The position numbers and the translations under genes are program-made. From the IMG/VR virus record IMGVR_UViG_3300043427_003424, positions 1 to 21,224 of that record: a stretch of 21,224 nt of DNA; one strand, 5' to 3'. The notes below the pieces were generated by a model that was not told where the DNA came from, did no database searches, and saw only the letters and a list, made by a program, of their open reading frames with translations. This document shows positions 1 through 8,022 of the stretch, piece by piece (within the stretch, counting starts at the first letter, position 1; each line of letters starts with the position of its first letter). The DNA comes from a virus.

Positions 1-1
1 G

Positions 2-3000
2 TTTCAATTAAAATATGTTGCTGATCCTAGTGTTGTTGATGACACTAAAGCTTGGGATTATACTAAGTGGCCTGAAGTTGAATTTGTTGAAGAGTATATG
101 AAAGGATTAACACAGAAATTTAATCCGCCTGTTGCTCAAGAGCCTTTAGACTCGTCCAAATATACTAACATAGTTAATATAAATGCTTTAGAATTTCCTG
201 AGTTTTCTTTGGCGTATGCTAATAGAGAAGAGGTTAAATTTTTTTATGAAATATGGGAAAGACAATTTGTAACAGCTCATTACACGGGTTTATTTAGGGC
301 GGATAATCCACAATTTGATAAATTATTGGATGGAGTATTAGACTTTGAAAGTAAAAATATTGTTTCAAGTATTGGAATAAGTAATCCATATTTGGCGTTC
401 AAATTGAAAAACTATGAATTGAATGCTAAAATTTATCCTGGATTCCTAAGGAGTATTTCAAATAACGGAACAGGTAGATTTTATCAAGAATATATAAGAG
501 ACTTCTTTGTTACTCCATATCTTAAAGGTTTTCTAGAAACCCCAACATCAATACTAAAAGTTGATGAGTTGGGATCTATTCCACAATTAAGTGAAATAAA
601 TGTTTCGGAAAATATAAAAAGTGTGATAGATAGAGTATCCAATGAACCTACCGTGGTTGATACATATCCATTTACAGACATTAAATGGTGTTCAACAAAC
701 TTGGTGGGTTTTCAATACAATAGTGATGTTTCAAGATATAATACAAATAAAGTTATCACAATATTTGAGCAAAGAAATGTAATATCTAACTTTACAGATA
801 TAGATTCTTTTGTAAGAAATAGACCTGTAACTAATTTCTCTTATCTTAACTCACAGGATAAATCCGTTGGGTTAAACTCTTTCACTAATTTATCTGAAAT
901 ATATGTAAATTCTGAACCTACTGAATTTATGCCGACAGAGGGTTATGTAAGTGCAAATGCGCCATCATTGAACTATTTTGGTCGAGATATTGTTAATACA
1001 ACAACAAGCATGTTAAACACACCATATTTTATAAATGCAATACAAAAGGGTGTGGATCAGTGGAGAAGGAATGCTAAAAACCCTTACAAAGCGGCCGCAT
1101 ACTTATTCTTAAATTCTCTACCTCTAATTACCCTTAGAGAAAGAGTTAAATCACAATATTTGATTTCAGATGATAATACCCCTGCTGGTCAACAAACACC
1201 TGCGGGTCTAAATGATTTTGACTTCTTTTTTGCAACAATAAAAAAATTCGGAGCGGTACATAAACTACCTTACGCCTGGATTTTAAGGGCCGGTTCTTTA
1301 TGGCATAGATATAAGTTACATAAAGAAACAGGTGTTGATTTTATAGATGACGTGTGGAAAAGATTTGATGCGGTCACGAATTATGATCCAGTAACTAAAA
1401 GTTCTAATAAAGTTTATTCTTATATTGTTAATGGTGAAGAAAATAAAATAGTACTGCAAGATCAAACAACAGAGTCTATAAACATGAATGTTGGGTTCTA
1501 TCCTAAAGTGATTACCGACTTTAATGTATTCTATAACGGATATGATGTTTTCAAACAATATACAAATGAAGAATTACAAGATGCGGTAAATAATGGATTG
1601 AAAATTTGGGACTATCAAGGATCAAGACTTTCGAATATATCTCAAGGATCAACGTTATTGACTTTGAATACTAAGTCTATCATTATTCCTGCAAATATTC
1701 AAGTTACAATAACTGAAGAAAATTGTAAGGTTCCTGTTATTCAAAACATAGAAAATAATTACATATTACCATCTTTTGGAAGTCAGGTAAATGAAGTTAG
1801 ATCTGCATTGATTGAGCAAATAGGTACAGACAACCCATTTGTTGTTCCAGGATACTCTATTTCAGGTAATGATGCAGTTTTCAATGGAAGTGTTAGAATG
1901 TTTTGGAACTCACCAAATTACGGATATTTTAACTCATCTGAAATTGTTAAGCCAAGTACAGATTCTTACATGACCAAGGTACAAACAGACGCTAAGTTAA
2001 TGAGTCCGTTTAGGTTAATGAATAAGGATGAGTACACAAAAATAGATGATATGATTTCTGTTTTTGATAGAAAAACATTAGATCTTTTCGAGGATGAGTT
2101 CTTAAAGTTTTCTAATTCAGTTAATGATATTCAGAGTGGTGATTTAATTTCTGCACCGTTCAATAAATTTGTTAGTGATACAAATGCTCAGTATAAAAAC
2201 TTTCAGTACTTTATGAGAAATCTCATGAAAGTACCTCCAAAACAAGCCGATGAATCAGAAGAATTTTATTTTCAAAATATAGGTCAACAACAATATGGTA
2301 TTATTCAAAAACAAATTCAAAATTTTTTACAATTTGACATATTATTAAGAGTCGGTAATCCATCTGAATATAATAGACGAGTTTTTAATTCTTATTTGTC
2401 TCATGATTCGGCAACAATTAGTGTTGTTAATCCAATAAAGTTTGACCCTTATATTAAAAATACTTTACCATCGATGGGTGGTACAATAACATTATCACAA
2501 TCTAAACAACTATATCCAAAAGAATGGTTGGCTTTGGAATTGAATGTAGGATTTTCTACAATACCTGAATTAGAATATAAAAACAGTGGTTCATACATTA
2601 CAGATTTCTTTATCGATAATGACATAAAATTCAGTGTTGATAATATAGAAATTTTATCACCATTAATTAAAATGTATGCAACACAAAAACTTGATACGAC
2701 TGATACAACACCAAATAGTTTCAAAACTAAAATAAATCAGTTTTTAGACAAAACTAAAAAAACTCAAGATTATTTTATTGACGGAATAATTAACAGGTTA
2801 CAAGGGCCAGAATCGGATGGTGGTTTACCTAATTATTCTGAAGTTTCTGAAAAAAAGATTAATTCTGTTTTAGATGGGCAACAAAGTAAGGTTGAAAATT
2901 GGGAAGTATTTAAGGCGTTAAATGATAAGTGGATAGCTGGTGGAGATTATAATAATAAGACATTGTTTGAAGATATGTTATTTTTAGATAGGGCATCTAG

Positions 3001-4882
3001 AAATATTGGTGATACTTTATTAATTGATATTTTCGATTTGAAAAACGCAATTAACAAAACAATTCTTGGATCGGCAATACAAAATAAAATGTCGGTTTAT
3101 ACATTCATTTCTAGTATTTTAATTGATAATAATTTTACAATAATGAATTTACCGGCATATGTGAATTTTTATAATGTTACAAATGTTGATGGTACAAATA
3201 CATTTAGACCGGAAGGAAGTTTAGACTTTGCCAACAATATGTGGGGAACATTCTTAAATGTCGACTATAGGAATTCTTCACCGAAGATGGTGTGTTTTTA
3301 TGCCGGAAAACCGTCTAATTATGTTGCACTACCTGAAAACAAAACCTATATGTTTAAGGATGATGGTTTTGATTTAAGAAGAGCTTCCGAAAATCCTTTA
3401 ATTGAAAATTTAACAAACAAGACAGATTGGGGTTTATCAAACAGATGTGTTGGATTCAATGTTGATATAGGAATCAGAAATCAAAATATATTTTACGGAT
3501 TTAGTGTTGGCCAAGAAAATGGTAAAGCAACATCAGAAGCAATACAATCACAATTGAATATGATTAATCAAATTAATGGACAAAACACATCAACTCAAAA
3601 TGTAAGTCTATATAATTTATATAAACAGAGAAGTTATACATGTACTGTAACATCTTTAGGTAATGCATTGATTCAACCAACCATGTATTTTAACTTAAGA
3701 CATGTACCAATGTTTTACGGGCCATATATGATTACTGATGTTATACAAACAATAACACCAGGATCTTTTCAAACTCAGTTTACTGGAGTTAGACAAGGAA
3801 TATTTGATTTACCAACAATTGACAAATATCTCCAATCTATTAATCAAAATCTTTTAACTAAATTAGAGAAGTTCGTTCTAAATAAAGCGGATAGTATAGT
3901 ACCACCTAAAACAAATTATCAGAGCCAAGCGGATCAAAAATCTAAAGAGACTGACTCTAGAAAGCAACCACCTAACGCTTGTGACAATTCAGTTCTACCA
4001 ATTTATAAAGAAAAAGGTTTTGTTGCTACCTCAGCCCAAGAAGTTAAATTAACAAGAAAAGAAATGAGTGATTTGATAAATAGTGAATTGAGTAGGAGAC
4101 AAGGTACTCCTGACATTACACTTCAGGCAACAATGTACTCTATTTGTTATTTTAGTACCTTCAAAACCGAAGGCCAAGTCTTTATTGGTTTTAATAATTG
4201 TTATGCTACTCAATATGCGTTATCAAGTTCTTTTTCAACTTTTGAAACATTTTTCACTAAGACATATTGTTGTATGAAAAATGAAGGTCTTTCAGGGTCT
4301 TATCCTTTGCCAAATTTTAACTCCGCAAGTGATTTTATAAAGTTTCTTTTCTCTAGATTAGAAAAAAATGCAGATAGAATAAAAAAATTGGGTTTGTGGA
4401 AATTCTATTCATGTCATTTTCCAACGGACAAAATAGTCTCAGAGGAAGAGTTTGATAAAAATAAAAACACTAATGTTTCTTTCAAAAATATTAGAGACGT
4501 ATTAAACAAAGCATTAACTGATGCTAAAGGAGTTGGTATTGATGTTGGGGATATAAACTTATTCTTAGATGGACCAACACCACCTTCACAACCACAGCAA
4601 ACTGCAACCGTGCAACCATTATGTCCTGAGCCAGAAATCAATTCATTTGAACCTTTTTCAGCATATACCTCATCACCTTCACCTGAAATAACAATATATG
4701 GTACAAGTTTATATGGTAATACACAAGTTTTTATTGGTAATCAACCGTGTAATATAATAGAAAACACAGAAACAAAAATAGTTTTTGTCCCAACACAAAA
4801 GGTTGGTGGTAAGATTAAAGTAATAACTGAATATGGACAAGATGAAACACAAAGTCAATTTCAATTCATTTTCAGAAATTAA
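2..4882 (+). CDS. Giant tail/baseplate hub-like protein, 5' end outside window
   Basis: Seen: the frame is open from the first complete codon (nt 2), so this is a 5'-truncated gene; the ATG at nt 98 is only an internal Met. 1626 residues are visible. Counting from nt 2, residues about 1210-1271 (nt 3630-3815) run 'GNALIQPTMYFNLRHVP...GPYMITDVIQTITPG...TQFTGVR', a pattern like the hub domains of the gp27/phage late control D group. Residues about 1350-1475 are Cys- and aromatic-rich and could be a separate globular, perhaps wall-degrading, domain. Residues about 1547-1626 are an IPT/TIG-like beta domain (ITIYGTSLYGNTQVFIG), an Ig-like fold common in surface and tail proteins. The first 1200 residues I do not recognise. 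The length and beta-rich, Asn/Ser/Thr-rich composition suit a virion protein. Inference: a central baseplate hub or tail-tip protein; a tail fibre or large wedge protein is the alternative. Sure of a structural role, less of the exact one. Confidence 0.6.
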   Translation, partial: FQLKYVADPSVVDDTKAWDYTKWPEVEFVEEYMKGLTQKFNPPVAQEPLDSSKYTNIVNINALEFPEFSLAYANREEVKFFYEIWERQFVTAHYTGLFRADNPQFDKLLDGVLDFESKNIVSSIGISNPYLAFKLKNYELNAKIYPGFLRSISNNGTGRFYQEYIRDFFVTPYLKGFLETPTSILKVDELGSIPQLSEINVSENIKSVIDRVSNEPTVVDTYPFTDIKWCSTNLVGFQYNSDVSRYNTNKVITIFEQRNVISNFTDIDSFVRNRPVTNFSYLNSQDKSVGLNSFTNLSEIYVNSEPTEFMPTEGYVSANAPSLNYFGRDIVNTTTSMLNTPYFINAIQKGVDQWRRNAKNPYKAAAYLFLNSLPLITLRERVKSQYLISDDNTPAGQQTPAGLNDFDFFFATIKKFGAVHKLPYAWILRAGSLWHRYKLHKETGVDFIDDVWKRFDAVTNYDPVTKSSNKVYSYIVNGEENKIVLQDQTTESINMNVGFYPKVITDFNVFYNGYDVFKQYTNEELQDAVNNGLKIWDYQGSRLSNISQGSTLLTLNTKSIIIPANIQVTITEENCKVPVIQNIENNYILPSFGSQVNEVRSALIEQIGTDNPFVVPGYSISGNDAVFNGSVRMFWNSPNYGYFNSSEIVKPSTDSYMTKVQTDAKLMSPFRLMNKDEYTKIDDMISVFDRKTLDLFEDEFLKFSNSVNDIQSGDLISAPFNKFVSDTNAQYKNFQYFMRNLMKVPPKQADESEEFYFQNIGQQQYGIIQKQIQNFLQFDILLRVGNPSEYNRRVFNSYLSHDSATISVVNPIKFDPYIKNTLPSMGGTITLSQSKQLYPKEWLALELNVGFSTIPELEYKNSGSYITDFFIDNDIKFSVDNIEILSPLIKMYATQKLDTTDTTPNSFKTKINQFLDKTKKTQDYFIDGIINRLQGPESDGGLPNYSEVSEKKINSVLDGQQSKVENWEVFKALNDKWIAGGDYNNKTLFEDMLFLDRASRNIGDTLLIDIFDLKNAINKTILGSAIQNKMSVYTFISSILIDNNFTIMNLPAYVNFYNVTNVDGTNTFRPEGSLDFANNMWGTFLNVDYRNSSPKMVCFYAGKPSNYVALPENKTYMFKDDGFDLRRASENPLIENLTNKTDWGLSNRCVGFNVDIGIRNQNIFYGFSVGQENGKATSEAIQSQLNMINQINGQNTSTQNVSLYNLYKQRSYTCTVTSLGNALIQPTMYFNLRHVPMFYGPYMITDVIQTITPGSFQTQFTGVRQGIFDLPTIDKYLQSINQNLLTKLEKFVLNKADSIVPPKTNYQSQADQKSKETDSRKQPPNACDNSVLPIYKEKGFVATSAQEVKLTRKEMSDLINSELSRRQGTPDITLQATMYSICYFSTFKTEGQVFIGFNNCYATQYALSSSFSTFETFFTKTYCCMKNEGLSGSYPLPNFNSASDFIKFLFSRLEKNADRIKKLGLWKFYSCHFPTDKIVSEEEFDKNKNTNVSFKNIRDVLNKALTDAKGVGIDVGDINLFLDGPTPPSQPQQTATVQPLCPEPEINSFEPFSAYTSSPSPEITIYGTSLYGNTQVFIGNQPCNIIENTETKIVFVPTQKVGGKIKVITEYGQDETQSQFQFIFRN

Positions 4883-4918
4883 TTCACTTTTTTTGTATAT
4901 TTATAAGAAAGTTTTTAT

Positions 4919-5143
4919 ATGAATTTAACTTCAAAATTGAATGATTATTTGGGAAAACAAGTAAGATATTCTGAACAAGAAAACGGTGATGGAACAAAAG
5001 AAGTGTGTGATTTAGATACTGGTGAATGTTACATCGTAAGAGAAAAAGATGGATTAATTGAAAGAGCCGGACATCAACATACTGTAAATAGGAAAGTAAG
5101 AGTTGAGACACCAAGGGGTATAAAACAACTATTAAACGGTTAA
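4919..5143 (+). CDS. Small hypothetical protein, 74 aa
   Basis: Not recognised. A short soluble protein of mixed charge with two cysteines seven residues apart (CDLDTGEC), no signal peptide and no membrane segment. It starts at the ATG 36 nt after the stop of the giant tail gene and stops 3 nt before the next ATG, so it is co-transcribed and probably translationally linked with the acidic 207-residue protein. The gap before it carries TATATTTATAAG (4896-4907), one of several TATTTAT sites in gene-free leaders of this window. Position between tail and head-like genes suggests a virion or assembly role, but nothing in the protein shows this. Confidence 0.6.
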   Translation: MNLTSKLNDYLGKQVRYSEQENGDGTKEVCDLDTGECYIVREKDGLIERAGHQHTVNRKVRVETPRGIKQLLNG

Positions 5144-5146
5144 AAT

Positions 5147-5770
5147 ATGAGTTTAGATAAAAAAATAATTAGTGAAATAAAAAGATATCACTTTATTAAT
5201 AAATACATTTCTGAGCAAGAGGTTGCTCCAGAAGTTGCTCCTGAAGCGCCATTACCTGACGAGGGGTCTATTGATACCCCATCATTACCTGCAGCTGAAC
5301 CTGAGGTAATTGATGTAGAATCAGATGCCGAAGTAACTAAGATTGATGATAAAGGTAAATCTGAGGAGGGTTCTGGTAAAGATACTGAAGAACTTGATAT
5401 TACTGATTTAGTAAATTCACAAGAAAAAATAGAAACAAAACAAGATGAGTATTTCAAAAATTTATTTGATCATATTTCTAACTTGGAAAATAAGTTGAAA
5501 GAAATGGATTCTATTGTTAATAAATTAAATTCTATTGAGAATAAAATAGAAAAATATAGAGAAAAATCTCCTCAGGAAAAATTGGAACTTAGAACATATG
5601 ATTCATATCCTTTTAATCAAAAGCTATCTGACTTCTTCCATGATAAAAAAGATGAAATGGAAAAAACAGGTAAAAGAGATTATGTTTTAACATCAGATGA
5701 TGTTATAGATATTAGAGATAATGAGATTAAAGATAGTTTTGTTCCCCCACAAGAAGATGTTAAATTTTAA
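5147..5770 (+). CDS. Acidic coiled-coil protein with possible prohead-protease leader
   Basis: Not recognised by family. Seen: 207 residues. The N-terminus (1-23) is a short basic/amphipathic stretch ending in Ile-Ser-Glu; residues about 24-92 are low-complexity, rich in Glu, Asp, Pro and Ala (EVAPEVAPEAPLP) and likely disordered; residues about 93-140 are a Lys/Glu/Asn-rich coiled coil with heptad-like hydrophobics; the C-terminal part is charged. The ATG lies 3 nt after the previous stop and the gene ends just before a strong terminator, so it closes the left operon. Known: T4 prohead protease gp21 cuts after Leu/Ile-X-Glu, and T4 internal head proteins carry short N-terminal targeting peptides removed this way. 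Inference: the ISE at residues 21-23 may be such a site, making this a head-core or internal protein candidate. A tail chaperone or scaffold is equally possible. Confidence 0.65.
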   Translation: MSLDKKIISEIKRYHFINKYISEQEVAPEVAPEAPLPDEGSIDTPSLPAAEPEVIDVESDAEVTKIDDKGKSEEGSGKDTEELDITDLVNSQEKIETKQDEYFKNLFDHISNLENKLKEMDSIVNKLNSIENKIEKYREKSPQEKLELRTYDSYPFNQKLSDFFHDKKDEMEKTGKRDYVLTSDDVIDIRDNEIKDSFVPPQEDVKF

Positions 5771-5774
5771 TTAT

Positions 5775-5799
5775 AAAGGTCACTTCGGTGACCTTTTTT
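5775..5799 (+). terminator. Rho-independent terminator
   Basis: A perfect 9-bp stem, AAAGGTCAC paired with GTGACCTTT, around a TTCG tetraloop, with a six-T run (5794-5799) overlapping the stem base. It sits 4 nt after the stop of the acidic coiled-coil gene and just before the gp32 promoter, so it separates the tail block from the replication block. Confidence 0.9.
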
Positions 5800-5800
5800 A

Positions 5801-5832
5801 TTTGACTACAATGAAAAAATCAACTATATTTG
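5801..5832 (+). promoter_or_regulatory. Bacteroidota-type promoter for the gp32-like gene
   Basis: TTTG (5801-5804) is followed after 20 nt by TATATTTG (5825-5832). This matches the known Bacteroidota primary-sigma consensus, TTTG at about -33 and TAnnTTTG at about -7. Transcription would begin near 5838, giving a leader of about 30 nt, almost entirely A and T, before the ATG at 5869. It lies directly behind a terminator, so the downstream gene needs its own promoter. No comparable exact match was found upstream of the other genes here. Confidence 0.75.
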
Positions 5833-5868
5833 CATTATAAATTTTTTTTTAACTTTTAATTATTAAAC

Positions 5869-6705
5869 ATGAGTAACACAGTAGACGCCGTATTGGCACA
5901 GTATGAGAAATCAAAAATCGGGGGCGGGGCCCAATCAAAAATGTCACAAGACGAAAGAATGAAAAAGTATTTCGCTTTGATCCTTTCTGATAAAGAAAAT
6001 TCAGGACAAAGGAGAATTCGTATTCTACCAACACCTGATGGATCATCACCATTCAAAGAAGCATGGTATCATGAAATTCAAGTTGGTGGTAAATGGCAAA
6101 AGTTTTACGATCCGGGAAAAAATGACAATGAACGTTCACCTTTGAATGAAGTTTATGAAGAACTCATGTCAACAGGAAAAGAATCCGATAAAGAATTAGC
6201 AAAACAGTATAAGTCTCGTAAGTTTTATATTGTTAAAGTTATTGATAGAGACAATGAACAAGACGGACCAAAGTTTTGGAGGTTCAAACATAACTATAAG
6301 AATGAAGGTATATTAGATAAAATTATACCTATATGGAGAGCAAAAGGTGATGTCACCGATCCTGAAAAAGGTAGGGACTTGATAATCGAACTTACAAAGT
6401 CTAAGACCCCTAAGGGTAAAGAATATACAACAGTGTCAACAATCATGTATGATGATCCAACTCCTGTCCATGAGGATAAAAAACAATCTGATGAGTGGGT
6501 TAATGATGAATTAACATGGTTAGATGTTTATTCTAAAAAACCAGTTGAATATCTTGAAGCTATTGCTCGTGGAGAAACTCCAAGATGGGATAGTGAGAAA
6601 GGTGGATATGTTTATGGTAATGATGTAGAATCAACAACTTCTGTTGGTGGTGGAATCGTAGATCCGCAAGCGGATGAAGATTCAGATCCAGATCTTCCAT
6701 TTTAA
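5869..6705 (+). CDS. gp32-like single-stranded DNA-binding protein
   Basis: Role: coats ssDNA at the phage fork and during recombination, working with the UvsX-like recombinase and gp41-like helicase encoded just downstream. Seen: 278 residues against 301 in T4 gp32; a basic N-terminal arm, then an OB-fold-like core with QRRIRILPTPDG, EAWYHEIQVGGKW, RKFYIVKVIDRDNEQDGPKFWRFKHN and later beta strands; a Gly-rich linker; and an acidic C-terminal tail ending DPDLPF (273-278). There is no Cys at all, so the zinc-binding site of T4 gp32 is missing. The tail resembles the DDxPF tip of bacterial SSB, which recruits replication and repair proteins. The ATG follows a Bacteroidota-type promoter by 36 nt and the gene ends at its own terminator, making a single-gene unit suited to high expression. 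Identity rests on sequence pattern, acidic tail and synteny. A GC-rich run codes Gly-Gly-Gly-Ala near residue 20. Confidence 0.8.
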   Translation: MSNTVDAVLAQYEKSKIGGGAQSKMSQDERMKKYFALILSDKENSGQRRIRILPTPDGSSPFKEAWYHEIQVGGKWQKFYDPGKNDNERSPLNEVYEELMSTGKESDKELAKQYKSRKFYIVKVIDRDNEQDGPKFWRFKHNYKNEGILDKIIPIWRAKGDVTDPEKGRDLIIELTKSKTPKGKEYTTVSTIMYDDPTPVHEDKKQSDEWVNDELTWLDVYSKKPVEYLEAIARGETPRWDSEKGGYVYGNDVESTTSVGGGIVDPQADEDSDPDLPF

Positions 6706-6712
6706 TTATATT

Positions 6713-6742
6713 AAGTAGGGGTTTGAACCCCTACTTTTTTTT
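6713..6742 (+). terminator. Rho-independent terminator after the gp32-like gene
   Basis: An 11-bp perfect stem, AAGTAGGGGTT paired with AACCCCTACTT, around a 2-nt TG loop (effectively a tetraloop), followed by eight T (6735-6742). It starts 7 nt after the gp32-like stop. The next gene's ATG is 14 nt further on, so readthrough or an unseen promoter must feed the replication run. Confidence 0.9.
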
Positions 6743-6755
6743 AAGTTTTTTCAGT

Positions 6756-7016
6756 ATGAAACAACAAGATAAATTAGATCAACAACTAAAAAAAAACCCT
6801 AAGATTACCACTGAAATTTTAAGTGAATTACAAGATGTTCAGTTTTCATCAGGAAGAAAAGTAAATGTTGGTGATATCATTTTGAATGGGTTTATAAATT
6901 CAGATAGGGAGTTTATAATTTTACATATTGACGAGATCGGGGAAATTTATGAGGAAGATTATGAATATCCTGATCTTGAGTATCCAATTATAAGTTTGAA
7001 AAGAAAACAAAAATAA
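6756..7016 (+). CDS. Small acidic hypothetical protein, 86 aa
   Basis: Not recognised. I place the start at ATG 6756: an upstream TTG at 6723 would start translation inside the terminator stem and add a Phe-rich stretch encoded by its T-run, which is implausible. The N-terminus is Lys/Gln-rich (MKQQDKLDQQLKK); the rest is predicted beta (VNVGDIILNGFINSDREFIILHID) followed by a Glu/Asp/Tyr-rich stretch (EEDYEYPDLEYP). No membrane segment and no Cys. Its stop is 1 nt before the uvsX-like ATG, so the two are translationally coupled. Small accessory replication or recombination protein by context only. Confidence 0.6.
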   Translation: MKQQDKLDQQLKKNPKITTEILSELQDVQFSSGRKVNVGDIILNGFINSDREFIILHIDEIGEIYEEDYEYPDLEYPIISLKRKQK

Positions 7017-7017
7017 A

Positions 7018-8019
7018 ATGGCAATAAAGAAAAATGAATTTAGTAGTATTAAGAAAAAGTTTTCTACTTCCGCAAAGTATAAACCACAAAGATTTTTTGA
7101 TTTAGGTCCTGATTTTTTAGATGCGGTGGGTTTACCTGGTCCTGCGATTGGTCATATTAACATGTTTTTAGGACACTCAGATACAGGAAAAACAACTGCT
7201 GCTATTAAAGCGGCTGTAGATGCTCAGAAAAAAGAAATTCTACCGGTATTCATTATTACAGAACAGAAGTGGAGTTTTGAACATGCAAGGCTTATGGGAT
7301 TTCAGTGTGATGAAGTAATTGATAAAGAAACTGGTGAAATGGATTGGGATGGATTTTTCTTATTTAATAATAATTTTAGTTATATTGAGCAAATTACTGA
7401 CTATATCAATGAATTATTAGATGCTCAGGAGAAAGGTGACTTGAACTATAGTTTATGTTTTATTTGGGATTCTGTTGGTTCTGTACCTTGTAAAATGACT
7501 TATGAGGGTAAAGGTGGAAAACAACATAACGCATCTGTATTGTCTGATAAAATTGGTATGGGAATAAATCAAAGAATCTCAGGATCTAGAAAGGCCGATA
7601 CTGAATATGAAAATACTCTTATTATCATCAATCAACCTTGGGTTGAATTACCTGACAATCCATTTGGGCAACCAAAAATTAAGGCTAAAGGTGGTGAGTC
7701 TGTTTGGTTAAACTCTTCATTGGTATTTTTATTTGGTAATCAAAAAGGGGCTGGAACAACAAAAATAACTGCAACTAAAGACAAAAGATCTGTTAAATTT
7801 GCGGTTAGGAGTAAGATATCTGTTATGAAAAACCATATAAATGGTTTAGGTTTTGATGATGGAAAAATAATTGTTACACCACATGGATTTTTAGCAGGCA
7901 AAGATTCTGCGGAAGAGAAAGTATCTATTGAGTCTTATAAAAAAGAATATGCTGAGTATTGGAAAGATATTATTGGAAGTGAGGGTGATTTCATACTGAC
8001 AGAAGAAAAGGAAGATTAA
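7018..8019 (+). CDS. uvsX: UvsX/RecA-like recombinase
   Basis: Role: ATP-dependent strand-exchange protein that forms filaments on ssDNA, displaces the gp32-type protein and starts recombination-dependent replication. Seen: 333 residues (T4 UvsX 391, RecA about 350). Walker A is GHSDTGKTT (52-60); a Glu at 82 (FIITEQ) lies where RecA has its catalytic glutamate; Walker B is SLCFIWD (145-151). Then come a DNA-binding-loop region (GGKQHNASVLSDKIGMGINQRI), the IIINQPW strand and a GGESVWLNSSLVFLF segment matching the RecA L2/core end. The C-terminus is short and acidic. It begins 1 nt after the preceding stop and ends 3 nt before the methyltransferase gene, inside a dense operon that also carries the 5'-3' exonuclease and gp41-like helicase, as expected for T4-like replication. 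A DnaB or KaiC family member is unlikely because of the RecA-specific core. Confidence 0.88.
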   Translation: MAIKKNEFSSIKKKFSTSAKYKPQRFFDLGPDFLDAVGLPGPAIGHINMFLGHSDTGKTTAAIKAAVDAQKKEILPVFIITEQKWSFEHARLMGFQCDEVIDKETGEMDWDGFFLFNNNFSYIEQITDYINELLDAQEKGDLNYSLCFIWDSVGSVPCKMTYEGKGGKQHNASVLSDKIGMGINQRISGSRKADTEYENTLIIINQPWVELPDNPFGQPKIKAKGGESVWLNSSLVFLFGNQKGAGTTKITATKDKRSVKFAVRSKISVMKNHINGLGFDDGKIIVTPHGFLAGKDSAEEKVSIESYKKEYAEYWKDIIGSEGDFILTEEKED

Positions 8020-8022
8020 TTT

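Noticed and set aside
1091-1098. GCGGCCGC (NotI site) in AT-rich DNA, as possible cloning junction
   Set aside because: It lies in frame in the giant gene (coding Ala-Ala within KAAAYLFLN) with no change in composition on either side; no vector sequence is seen.
484-2724. Reverse-strand open frames of 65-91 codons inside the giant tail gene
   Set aside because: They lie fully within a convincing + strand gene, have low-complexity hydrophobic translations and no leaders; they are chance frames from AT-rich codon use.
4896-4905. T4-type late promoter TATAAATA on the reverse strand
   Set aside because: It would direct transcription leftwards into a strand with no genes; the + strand reading of the same motif is kept only as a candidate element.
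5849-6056. Two overlapping reverse-strand frames at the start of the gp32-like gene
   Set aside because: Both overlap each other and the well-supported gp32-like gene and promoter; no recognisable protein features.
6723-6755. TTG start for the small gene before uvsX
   Set aside because: It lies within the terminator stem and would translate the T-run as Phe-rich residues; ATG 6756 is much more plausible.
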